NCBI GenBank assembly: GCA_005883245.1
Contig: VAXT01000062.1
Location: 1-20,036 of the forward strand
Reading direction: 5' to 3'
Origin: Actinomycetota bacterium
Lineage (GTDB): Bacteria; Actinomycetota; Thermoleophilia; Gaiellales; Gaiellaceae
DNA: 20,036 nt
The number at the start of each line of letters is the position of its first letter. Within the stretch, counting starts at the first letter, position 1. The notes under the pieces were generated by a model. That model saw nothing but the letters and a program-made list of their open reading frames with translations. It was not told where the DNA came from and did no database searches. Position numbers and translations under genes: made by a program. Below are positions 1-6,738 of the stretch, one piece after another.

Positions 1-97
1 TCGCCATGACCAGCACTCGCTTACCCTCGTCCGCCAGCCGCAGCGCTGCGGTCAGGCCCGCGACGCCGGCGCCGATCACGATCGTGTCGTACGTCAC
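1..97 (-). CDS. glpB: Anaerobic glycerol-3-phosphate dehydrogenase subunit B, N-terminal fragment
   Basis: Only the first 32 codons are inside the window; the gene runs off the left edge. The peptide opens with a beta strand followed by a Gly-Ala-Gly-Val-Ala-Gly dinucleotide-binding loop and a long Ala/Leu helix, the usual start of a flavoprotein. The GTG start shares four bases (GTGA) with the glpA stop codon, so the two genes are translationally coupled. In the GlpABC complex, GlpB is the second flavin-containing subunit working with GlpA to oxidise sn-glycerol-3-phosphate and pass electrons on towards the membrane. The name rests on this position plus the FAD fold; another small FAD oxidoreductase cannot be excluded from 32 residues. 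Confidence 0.7.
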   Translation of the reverse strand, partial: MTYDTIVIGAGVAGLTAALRLADEGKRVLVMA

Positions 98-1641
98 GTG
101 GGCAAGTGCTGCACGCCGAGCAGGCCTTGGAAGATCCAGTCGTCGAGCCGGGCCTGCCGCACCTGGTCGCCGTAGAGGATCGGATGGACGCCCTTCCAGC
201 GTTCCTGCAGGAACGACACCAGCGAGGCGTTCGCAGCCCGGTGATCGAGCCGCTCGACTGCGTGGAGGATCCCGGTCGCGCGGTACGTGCAGAAGCCGCC
301 CTGGCAGGGGCCCATCCCGAGCCGCAGCGTACGGCGGATGTCGTCCAGATTCGCGCTGCCGCGGCGGCGCATCGTCTCCTCGAGTCGCTCGCGAGTGATC
401 AACTCGCACTCGCAGATGATCTCGTCCGTCTGCGGAACGGGCTCACGCGCGCGGAGGCGCGAGCCGAGGAAGTAGAACCGTCCGTCCTCCGAGCCCGAGA
501 GCGGTTCTTCGGCCGTCCGGGACGAACGGTCGACTCCGAGCTGTTCGCACGCGGCATCCACGGCCACCTCGGCCATGAGCCGAAACGTCGTCGTCTTGCC
601 GCCGGTGATCGTCACGAGCCCCTCGACGCCGTCTCGCTCGCGATGGTCGAGAAGCGCGTGCGACCGCGTTACCTCCCGCGTGTCCGAGACTTCTTCCAGC
701 GAGAAGAGTGGGCGCGCTCCTGCCCACACGCGGAGCGCGCGTGCTCGGCGGAAGCTCGGGACGAGCTTCTCGCCCTCGTCGAGCATCTCGCCGATCTCGG
801 CCTGCGTGACCTCGAGCTCGTCGGGATCGGCGACCCGTGTGTCGGTCGTCCCGACGACGCAGACGGTCCGGATCGGAACGATGATGTCTCCGTCCGCCGG
901 CATCTTGCAGCGGTTGACGACCGTGTTCACGAGCCGGTGGTTCATGGCGATCATGATTCCCTTGCCCGGAAGGACGTTGACGCGGCAGCCCGCGAGCTCG
1001 GCGATCTGCCCCGCCCAGGCCCCCGCCGCGTTGATGACGACGTCGGCGTGAATCCGTAGCTCTTCGCCCGTCAACTCGTTGCGGACGAGCGCGCCGGTCA
1101 CTCTTCGACCATCGCGCTCGAGACCCAGCACCCGGTGGTAGAGCAGGATTTGGGCGCCGTGCTCCTCTGCGGACCGGGCGCATCCCCAGACGAGCTTCCA
1201 GGGGTCGATCGCGGCGTCGGGAACCGTGAAGGCCCGCGAGGTGCCGGGATGCAAGCGCGGCTCTCGGCGCAGTGCCTCCGCCACCCGAATCTCCTCGACC
1301 GGAACGCCGGTCGCTCGACAGCCTGCGACGAACTCGTCGCCGAAGGCAGGGTCGTCCCACGGCGTGCAGACGAACAGACCGCCGGTGTCCTCGATGCAGT
1401 CGGAGGCGGTTCGTCGCAAGATGACGTTCTCCGCGATGCACTCCTTGGCCGCGTCCGGGTCTTTGACCGCGTAGCGGCCGCCGGAGTGGAGCAGCCCGTG
1501 GAAGCGGCCGGTGGTGCCGTCGGCCAGGTCCTTGCGCTCGACGAGCACCGTCCGCAGGCCGCGCATTGCTGCGTCACGCGCCACGCCGGCACCCGTCGAG
1601 CCACCACCGATCACGAGCGCCTCGGTCTGGAGAGACGCCAC
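94..1641 (-). CDS. glpA: Glycerol-3-phosphate dehydrogenase, GlpA-type with C-terminal [2Fe-2S] (BFD-like) domain
   Basis: The 515-residue flavoprotein oxidises sn-glycerol-3-phosphate to dihydroxyacetone phosphate. An FAD-binding Rossmann segment sits at residues 8-25 (VIGGGSTGAGVARDA), followed by the FAD-dependent oxidoreductase (DAO) fold with the family's HSGGRY and TGGKTTTFR motifs. A BFD-like iron-sulfur domain follows near residues 408-460, with cysteines at 410, 412, 446 and 451 (CxC and Cx4C). That C-terminal domain separates GlpA from the aerobic GlpD enzyme. E. coli GlpA is about 540 residues, so this is close to full length. The GTG at 1641 is the only plausible start because two in-frame TGA codons lie a few codons upstream. 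The stop overlaps glpB. It is separated from glpF-dhaKL-glpK by a small plus-strand gene and so is probably transcribed separately. Confidence 0.92.
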   Translation of the reverse strand: MASLQTEALVIGGGSTGAGVARDAAMRGLRTVLVERKDLADGTTGRFHGLLHSGGRYAVKDPDAAKECIAENVILRRTASDCIEDTGGLFVCTPWDDPAFGDEFVAGCRATGVPVEEIRVAEALRREPRLHPGTSRAFTVPDAAIDPWKLVWGCARSAEEHGAQILLYHRVLGLERDGRRVTGALVRNELTGEELRIHADVVINAAGAWAGQIAELAGCRVNVLPGKGIMIAMNHRLVNTVVNRCKMPADGDIIVPIRTVCVVGTTDTRVADPDELEVTQAEIGEMLDEGEKLVPSFRRARALRVWAGARPLFSLEEVSDTREVTRSHALLDHRERDGVEGLVTITGGKTTTFRLMAEVAVDAACEQLGVDRSSRTAEEPLSGSEDGRFYFLGSRLRAREPVPQTDEIICECELITRERLEETMRRRGSANLDDIRRTLRLGMGPCQGGFCTYRATGILHAVERLDHRAANASLVSFLQERWKGVHPILYGDQVRQARLDDWIFQGLLGVQHLPT

Positions 1642-1707
1642 GCTACCCGTCGAAATCGATCATCAGTGCCATAGCGAGGCGCCTCGAGTATCGCAGTCGT
1701 GAACCGG

Positions 1708-1736
1708 TCGCTGAGGCCGTAATGCGCTAGTAGACT
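1708..1736 (+). promoter_or_regulatory. Possible promoter of the acidic repeat protein
   Basis: A TAGACT hexamer at 1731-1736 fits the actinobacterial TAnnnT -10 pattern and lies about 48 bases before the start codon of the next gene. The -35 position (1708-1713, TCGCTG) is poor. The call is tentative and based on pattern alone. Confidence 0.25.
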
Positions 1737-1783
1737 CGTACCGTCGACCGGGCGCCGGCTGGCGCACACAGGAGGAGGCGACA

Positions 1784-2014
1784 ATGGGGCAGGACGAAAC
1801 CGAGAAGCACGAGCACGAAGGCAGCTTCGCCGAGGGAATCGAAGAGGTCGAGCACCACCCTGAGCGGGACACGAAAGGTGACTTCGCCGAAGGCGAGGAA
1901 GAGCGCGAGCACAAGCACGAGGGCAGCTTCGCCGAGGGAGGCGAAGAGGAGGAGCACCACCCCGAGCGGGACACGAAGGGTGACTTCGCCGAAGGAATCG
2001 AGTCGGAGGACTAA
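1784..2014 (+). CDS. Small acidic two-repeat protein (G[SD]FAEG repeats), function unknown
   Basis: This 76-residue protein is made almost entirely of Glu, Asp, His, Lys and Gly. It contains two near-identical 34-residue units (residues 13-46 and 47-76, the second cut short). Each unit has a GSFAEG half and a GDFAEG half linked by a stretch containing HHPERDTK. There is no signal peptide, membrane segment, Cys or Trp; the protein is probably disordered with four short FAEG motifs. A strong ribosome-binding site, GGAGGAGG at 1771-1778, sits five bases before the ATG, and a hairpin terminator follows at once. Both support a real, well-translated gene. It stands alone on the plus strand between glpK and glpA. 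I recall similar short repeat proteins (FAEG/FSEG motifs) in other actinobacteria but know of no function. Confidence 0.85.
   Translation: MGQDETEKHEHEGSFAEGIEEVEHHPERDTKGDFAEGEEEREHKHEGSFAEGGEEEEHHPERDTKGDFAEGIESED
1820..2011 (+). repeat. 102-bp in-frame tandem repeat inside the acidic protein gene
   Basis: The DNA from 1820 to 1921 is repeated from 1922 onward (about 90 bases before the stop) with only scattered substitutions, several of them silent, for example ccctgag/cccgag and cgaaaggt/cgaagggt. The high DNA identity points to a recent duplication or ongoing homogenisation of the 34-codon unit. Confidence 0.85.
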
Positions 2015-2045
2015 GGGCCCGACAGGCGATTCCCGCCGGGCCCTT
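2013..2045. terminator. Bidirectional hairpin terminator between convergent genes
   Basis: AAGGGCCCG at 2013-2021 pairs perfectly with CGGGCCCTT at 2037-2045 around a 15-base loop. It starts at the stop codon of the acidic protein gene and lies 15 bases beyond the end of glpK on the opposite strand. No long T run follows on either side, so it is a hairpin of the kind common between convergent actinobacterial genes rather than a canonical intrinsic terminator. Confidence 0.6.
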
Positions 2046-2059
2046 CCGTTAGGTCTCGG

Positions 2060-3550
2060 CTATTCGAGCCAGTCGAACGTCTTCGTGACGGCCTTCTTCC
2101 AGAAGCGGTACTCCTTCTCCCGCTCCTCGGCGTCCATCTGAGGCTGCCACTCCTTGTCCTTGCCCCAGTTGGCTCGTAGGTCCTCGACCTCGGACCAGAA
2201 GCCGACCGCAAGGCCGGCGGCGTAGGCGGCGCCGAGCGAGGTCGTCTCGGCGACCGTGGGCCGGATCACCGGAACGTCGAGCACATCGGCCTGGAACTGC
2301 ATGAGCAGCTCGTTGTAGACCATCCCGCCGTCGACCTTGAGCGACGTGAGGTCGACGCCCGAGTCGGCGTTCATGGCGTCCACCACTTCCTTGGACTGCC
2401 ACGCCGTGGCTTCGAGCGCCGCCCGGGCGATATGGCCCTTGTTGACGTAGCGCGTGAGGCCGGCGATGACACCTCGCGCTTCATTCCGCCAATAGGGGGC
2501 GAAGAGGCCCGAGAAGGCAGGCACGAAGTAGATCCCGCCGTTGTCATCCACCGTCTTCGCGAGGTCCTCGATCTCCGGGGACTCCTTGATGAGGCCGATG
2601 TTGTCCCGTAGCCACTGGACGAGCGCGCCCGTGATAGCGATCGCGCCTTCCAGGCAGTAGGTGGCAGGCTGATCCCCGATCTTGTAGGCGAGCGTCGTCA
2701 AGAGGCCGCTCTTGGACTGGACGGCCTCGTTCCCCGTGTTGAGCAGCAGGAAGTTGCCCGTCCCATAGGTGTTCTTGGCCTCGCCGACCGAGAAGCAGGT
2801 CTGACCGAAGAGCGCAGCTTGCTGATCGCCGAGGTCACCGGCGACGGGAATTCCGACCAGCCCGTTCTTGGCCTCGCCGTAGGTCTCGCTCGAGGCCCGG
2901 ATCTCCGGCAGCATCGCGCGTGGAACGCCCAGGATCCCGAGGATCTCGTCGTCCCAGTCCAGCGTCTCGAGGTTCATCATCATCGTGCGGCTGGCGTTGG
3001 TCACGTCCGTGACGTGCGCTCCGCCGTCCGCCCCGCCGGTGAGCAGCCAGATCACCCAGGTATCGATATTCCCGAACACGACGTCGCCGCTCTCCGCCCG
3101 AGCGCGGACCCCGTCGACGTTGTCGAGGATCCACTTGATCTTCGGACCGGAGAAGTACGTAGCGATCGGCAGGCCGGTCTTCGCCCGGAACCGGTCCTGC
3201 CCGCCGTCGGCCGACAGCTCGTTGCAGATCTGGTCCGTCCTGGTGTCCTGCCAGACGATGGCGTTGTGGACGGGCTGTCCGGTCGAACGATCCCAGACGA
3301 CGGTCGTCTCGCGCTGGTTCGTCACTCCGACAGCCGCGATGTCGGATGCCTGAACCTTGTCGAGGCCGGCGCGAACGACCTCCTGCGTCCGTTCCCAGAT
3401 CTCCATCGCGTCGTGCTCGACCCATCCCGGTTTCGGATAGATCTGCTCGTGCTCTTTCTGATCGACCGAAACGACCTGGCCGCCGTGGTCGAAGACCATG
3501 AAGCGTGTGCTGGTCGTTCCCTGGTCGATCGCTGCTGCGTACTGAGCCAT
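2060..3550 (-). CDS. glpK: Glycerol kinase
   Basis: The enzyme phosphorylates glycerol with ATP to sn-glycerol-3-phosphate, trapping glycerol brought in by GlpF and supplying GlpAB. It is a FGGY-family sugar kinase with the N-terminal ATPase motif DQGTTSTR near residue 9, then GVTNQRETTVVWD, the IVWQDTRT segment, YGTGNF and the C-terminal KVDGGMVYNELLMQFQADV motif. The reading frame is open from a GTG at 3559, but that codon overlaps the AGGAGG ribosome-binding site. The ATG at 3550 has correct spacing, giving 496 residues (E. coli GlpK: 502). It lies 33 bases downstream of dhaL and ends the glpF-dhaK-dhaL-glpK run. Confidence 0.96.
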   Translation of the reverse strand: MAQYAAAIDQGTTSTRFMVFDHGGQVVSVDQKEHEQIYPKPGWVEHDAMEIWERTQEVVRAGLDKVQASDIAAVGVTNQRETTVVWDRSTGQPVHNAIVWQDTRTDQICNELSADGGQDRFRAKTGLPIATYFSGPKIKWILDNVDGVRARAESGDVVFGNIDTWVIWLLTGGADGGAHVTDVTNASRTMMMNLETLDWDDEILGILGVPRAMLPEIRASSETYGEAKNGLVGIPVAGDLGDQQAALFGQTCFSVGEAKNTYGTGNFLLLNTGNEAVQSKSGLLTTLAYKIGDQPATYCLEGAIAITGALVQWLRDNIGLIKESPEIEDLAKTVDDNGGIYFVPAFSGLFAPYWRNEARGVIAGLTRYVNKGHIARAALEATAWQSKEVVDAMNADSGVDLTSLKVDGGMVYNELLMQFQADVLDVPVIRPTVAETTSLGAAYAAGLAVGFWSEVEDLRANWGKDKEWQPQMDAEEREKEYRFWKKAVTKTFDWLE

Positions 3551-3583
3551 CCGCGGCACCTCCTCCTATCGAATCGTCTTCCC

Positions 3584-4222
3584 CTATGCCCCTCCGGACC
3601 AGGTCTCGGCGGCGGTCTTCAGCAACATGTACGAGGACGTCGCCCCTGGGTCCTGGTGCCCTGCGCTGCGCTCGCCGAGGTAGCTCGCGCGTCCCTTCCG
3701 GGCCACGAGGGGAATCGTCGACTGCATCCCCTCCTCCGCGGCCCCGGCCGACCTGTTCAGCGCCTCCGCGAAGGACGCCCCGTCGGCCAGGGCCGAACGG
3801 AAGGCGTCTCGTGCGGGGACCAAGGCGTCGATCATCGTCTTGTCGCCGACCTCGGCCTTCCCGCGCATCTGCACGCCGTCGACCGCCCCGTCGAGGGCGG
3901 CCGCCCAGTCCTCGGGCTCGAGCTCGCTCTTGCCCGCGGTCGCGGTGCCCATCTGCAGGAAAAGCGTTCCATACAGTGGGCCGCCGGCGCCGCCGACGCT
4001 GGACACGAGCGTCATGCCGACGGTCTTGAGCAAGCCGCCGACGTCGTCCCCCTCCAAGCCCTCGAGCTTGCCGAGGACGGCTTTCATCCCACGATCCATG
4101 TTGATGCCGTGGTCGCCGTCCCCGATCGCGGAATCGAGCTGAGTGAGGTACTCCCGGTTCTCGGCCACGGTCGAGGCGAACTCCTCGATCCAGCCCACAA
4201 CCTGGGCATGAGGAACCGTCAC
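3584..4222 (-). CDS. dhaL: Dihydroxyacetone kinase, nucleotide-binding subunit DhaL
   Basis: DhaL carries the ADP/ATP that donates phosphate to dihydroxyacetone bound on DhaK. The protein shows the Mg-nucleotide motif AIGDGDHGINMDRG, the TLVSSVGGAGGPLYG loop, GDKTMIDAL and the C-terminal RKGRASYLGERS...HQDPGATSS signature. I place the start at the GTG at 4222 (212 residues): it has a GGAGG eight bases upstream at 4231-4235 and aligns with the start of E. coli DhaL (about 210 residues). The frame is open to a GTG at 4237, four bases past the dhaK stop. No DhaM-like phosphocarrier gene lies next to it, so whether phosphate comes from the PTS or from ATP exchange is open. Confidence 0.93.
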   Translation of the reverse strand: MTVPHAQVVGWIEEFASTVAENREYLTQLDSAIGDGDHGINMDRGMKAVLGKLEGLEGDDVGGLLKTVGMTLVSSVGGAGGPLYGTLFLQMGTATAGKSELEPEDWAAALDGAVDGVQMRGKAEVGDKTMIDALVPARDAFRSALADGASFAEALNRSAGAAEEGMQSTIPLVARKGRASYLGERSAGHQDPGATSSYMLLKTAAETWSGGA

Positions 4223-4241
4223 CCGCACAGCCTCCACCGCA

Positions 4242-5243
4242 CTACGCGCCCCACCTGAGGCCCGGCGTGCGGACGGGAGCGTCCCACAAGCGGGTGAGCT
4301 CGTCGTCCAGCTTGAGCAGCGTGATCGACGTGCCCGCCATCTCGAGCGACGTGATGTAGGACCCGATCAGGTTGCGCGCGATCTTGATCCCGCGTTCTTC
4401 GAGCAGCTTGTGGAGCTCGTTGTAGACGATGTAGAGCTCGATCGCGGGAGTCCCTCCCATGCCGTTCACGAACGCGAGCACCTGGTCGCCTTCCTCGTAC
4501 GGGAGGTCCTCGACGACCGGAGTCGCCAAGCTCTCGACGATCTCACTCGCCGGGGCCAGCTTCCGCCGCTCCCGGCCCGGCTCTCCGTGGATGCCGATGC
4601 CGATTTCGATCTCGTCCTCGCCGAGCTGGAACGTCGGCGTGCCTGCGGCCGGGACGATGCACGACGTGAGGGCCATTCCCATGCTACGGCCGTTCACGTT
4701 CACCCTGCGGCAAAGCTCGGCGACCTGCTGCAAGGACTGTTTCTCCTCGGCCGCCGCGCCGCAGATCTTCTCGGCGAGGACCGTCGTGCCCACGCCGCGC
4801 CGGCCGGCGGTGTACAGGCTGTCCTGCACGGCGACGTCGTCGTCGATCACAACCGCCTCGACCTCGATGCCCTCACCGCGGGCGAGCTCGGCGGCCATCT
4901 CGAAGTTCATCACGTCGCCCGTGTAGTTCTTGACGATGTGCACGACGCCGGCGCCACCGTCGACTGCCTTCGTCGCCTCGATCATCTGATCCGGCGTCGG
5001 CGACGTGAACACGTCTCCGGGACAGGCGGCGTCGAGCATGCCCATCCCGACGAAGCCGCCGTGCATCGGCTCGTGCCCGGAGCCGCCTCCCGAAACGAGG
5101 GCCACTTTGCCCTGGACCGGGGCGTCGGCCCGGACGATGTAGTTGGGGCCGAAGCTCACCCGTAAGAGATCGGGGTGAGCAGCGGCCATGCCCTGGAGCG
5201 CCTCGGTGACGACATCGTCGGGCTTGTTGATCAGCTTCTTCAT
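4242..5243 (-). CDS. dhaK: Dihydroxyacetone kinase, substrate-binding subunit DhaK
   Basis: DhaK binds dihydroxyacetone covalently through a histidine and receives phosphate from DhaL, producing dihydroxyacetone phosphate for glycolysis. The 333 residues match the family length. Visible motifs are GGGSGHEPMHGGFVG with His57, VKNYTGD with Lys105 and Asp110, and EIGIGIHGEPG with His219. These correspond to His56, Lys104, Asp109 and the hemiaminal-forming His218 of E. coli DhaK, so the active site looks complete. The ATG follows the glpF stop by a single base, with a GGGGTGGTGAG purine-rich site upstream. It is the second gene of the glpF-dhaK-dhaL-glpK operon. Confidence 0.96.
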   Translation of the reverse strand: MKKLINKPDDVVTEALQGMAAAHPDLLRVSFGPNYIVRADAPVQGKVALVSGGGSGHEPMHGGFVGMGMLDAACPGDVFTSPTPDQMIEATKAVDGGAGVVHIVKNYTGDVMNFEMAAELARGEGIEVEAVVIDDDVAVQDSLYTAGRRGVGTTVLAEKICGAAAEEKQSLQQVAELCRRVNVNGRSMGMALTSCIVPAAGTPTFQLGEDEIEIGIGIHGEPGRERRKLAPASEIVESLATPVVEDLPYEEGDQVLAFVNGMGGTPAIELYIVYNELHKLLEERGIKIARNLIGSYITSLEMAGTSITLLKLDDELTRLWDAPVRTPGLRWGA

Positions 5244-5244
5244 C

Positions 5245-6054
5245 TCACCACCCCACTAGCCCTCTCAGGGCACCCAGCACTTCGAGGTTGCCTGCGCCGG
5301 GTGCGAAGAGCGCCTCGTAGGTCAGAGCACCGAGGCACCCGCCGATGATGGGTCCTACGACGGGAACCCACGAGTAGCCCCAGTCCGAGTCCCGCTTGCC
5401 GGGGATCGGCAGGATCGCGTGGATGATCCGCGGCCCGAGGTCGCGGGCTGGGTTGATCGCGTACCCGGTGGGGCCTCCGAGCGAAAGGCCGATCCCGAAC
5501 ACGAGCAGACCGATCAGGAGCGGCACGAAGGATGTGCCGAAAGCCGTCGCCAGTGCTGTTTGCCCCACGGCGCCCGTGAGAGACGCTGCGAAGTGCCCGA
5601 CGATCGCGAGCACGCCGAAGACGAGCACGAAGGTGCCGATGATCTCGGTCACCAGGTTCTTTCCGTAGTCGCGGATCGCCGGCGCTGTCGAGAAGACGGC
5701 GAGCTTCAGCCCTGGGTCCTCCGTCTCCTTCCAGTGCGGGAGGTATGCGAGGTAGACCAGGAGTGCCCCTAGCCCGGCCCCGGCAAACTCGCCGGCGAGG
5801 TACTTGGGCACGTCAGACCATGGCGTGATGTCCACCAGCGCGAAGCTGATCGTCACCGCCGGGTTGATCTGCGCGCCGCTGAACTGGCCGACCGCGTAGA
5901 TCGCTATCGCAACCGCCATCCCCCATCCAAACGTGATCACGATCCAGCCCGCGTTCTGCGCCTTCGAGTGAGCGAGCAGGACTCCGGCGACCACACCGTC
6001 TCCCAACAGGATCAGGATCGCCGTACCGATCAGTTCGGCTGTGAAGATGTCCAT
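5245..6054 (-). CDS. glpF: Glycerol uptake facilitator (aquaglyceroporin)
   Basis: This is a membrane channel of the MIP/aquaporin family that lets glycerol diffuse into the cell. It has two pore half-helices, INPAVT (NPA at residues 64-66) and INPARDLGPR (NPARD at 201-205). The Asp right after the second NPAR is typical of glycerol channels rather than water-only aquaporins. Six hydrophobic helices can be counted. The frame is open to an ATG at 6102, but the ATG at 6054 has a GGGGGTGG site and puts the first membrane helix at the N terminus as in other family members (269 residues). It is the first gene of the glpF-dhaK-dhaL-glpK unit. Confidence 0.93.
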   Translation of the reverse strand: MDIFTAELIGTAILILLGDGVVAGVLLAHSKAQNAGWIVITFGWGMAVAIAIYAVGQFSGAQINPAVTISFALVDITPWSDVPKYLAGEFAGAGLGALLVYLAYLPHWKETEDPGLKLAVFSTAPAIRDYGKNLVTEIIGTFVLVFGVLAIVGHFAASLTGAVGQTALATAFGTSFVPLLIGLLVFGIGLSLGGPTGYAINPARDLGPRIIHAILPIPGKRDSDWGYSWVPVVGPIIGGCLGALTYEALFAPGAGNLEVLGALRGLVGW

Positions 6055-6133
6055 GACCACCCCCTTCACGTAGAGAGCCGAATTCGGCGTGGAGTCTCGC
6101 ATACCCGCGCGAAAGGCAACGGGTTTTTTGCGA

Positions 6134-6147
6134 CGAGAGCGTTTACA
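6134..6147 (-). promoter_or_regulatory. LacI/CRE-like operator candidate upstream of glpF
   Basis: On the minus strand this reads TGTAAACGCTCTCG, matching 13 of 14 positions of the LacI-family/catabolite-response consensus TGWAANCGNTNWCA. It lies about 80 bases before the glpF start, where a regulator of the glycerol operon could act, and overlaps the end of the upstream frameshifted gene. No regulator gene is in the window. Found by eye; a chance match is possible. Confidence 0.3.
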
Positions 6148-6503
6148 AAAGTGACACGTCGACGAAGTAGCGAGCGCGCAGCTCGCGCGCGATTCGCTCG
6201 TCGCCGCCGATCACGAACAGCTCGTAGGGGTAGGCGTACTGGGCCCGGTAGCCCTGTTCGCGAGCGAGGATCCTCCCCCAGAGCGAAACCGAGCCGAGGG
6301 CGATCGGGCGTCCCTGCCTCACCGCACTCGTGGTCGCGGACGGGGGCGTTATCGCGATGGACGGCGCACCTGGCCTCGAAGCGGGCCCCAGCTGGCCAGC
6401 TCACGTGGTGCATCGTGAACGACTCGAGCCGATGCTCCTCCTCGTGGAGCCGCACGTGCCACAACCGCCAGCCGAGAATCGGCTCGTTCGAGTTCTCGGT
6501 CAC
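6143..6503 (-). pseudogene. Uncharacterised protein gene, split by a frameshift
   Basis: The GTG at 6503 overlaps the stop of the upstream 37-residue ORF (GTGA). The first part reads TENSNEPILGWRLWHVRLHE, then a segment with HHVSWPAGARFEARC and a Cys/His-rich stretch up to about 6325. That frame then turns into Arg/Pro-rich nonsense. The next frame, open from a GTG at 6322 to a TAA at 6143, gives a sensible 59-residue C terminus containing SVSLWGRILAREQGYRAQYA and ending ARYFVDVSLL. From memory, uncharacterised bacterial proteins exist with a GWR-W start, a central Cys/His part and a LWGR...ERGYRAEYAYP end, so these look like the two halves of one gene. The break lies between about 6322 and 6370, near a run of five C. 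It could be a real mutation, a sequencing error or programmed frameshifting. Confidence 0.55.
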
Positions 6504-6613
6504 GCCGGCACGGGCTCGTCGACCGGCTCTTCGACCGGTGCGGGGGCCGGGACGGGCTCTTCGAGCGGGACGACCTCGATCTCGCGCTCGGTCTCTGGGA
6601 CGCCGATGTCCAT
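6500..6613 (-). CDS. 37-residue acidic Pro/Val/Glu-rich peptide, function unknown
   Basis: The peptide begins MDIGVPETEREIEVVPLEEP and continues with Pro-Val-Ala-Glu repeats, so it is acidic and probably unstructured, without a membrane segment. An AGAAGGAG ribosome-binding site at 6620-6627 sits six bases before the ATG, and the stop overlaps the GTG of the next gene by four bases. Both make translation likely despite the small size. It lies about 125 bases downstream of der. I do not know a function; the coupling suggests it works with, or regulates translation of, the following gene. Confidence 0.55.
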   Translation of the reverse strand: MDIGVPETEREIEVVPLEEPVPAPAPVEEPVDEPVPA

Positions 6614-6738
6614 CAGCTGCTCCTTCTGGATCGACGTCGGATCGCACTGTGCTCGGGTACGCGCATCTGTCCTATTTCGGTCGTCGGAGCCTCGAACTTG
6701 AGACGAACGCTACTAACCGCGCCGGACGTCTTCGGCGA

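Noticed and set aside
2819..4258. 479-codon plus-strand open frame opposite glpK and dhaL
   Set aside because: Antisense shadow typical of high-GC DNA; both minus-strand genes have full family motifs.
6066..6320. C-terminal part of the 193-residue minus-strand frame (6066-6647)
   Set aside because: Residues after about position 110 are Arg/Pro-rich out-of-frame sequence, and its first 48 residues overlap the 37-residue peptide in another frame; only the central part is likely coding.
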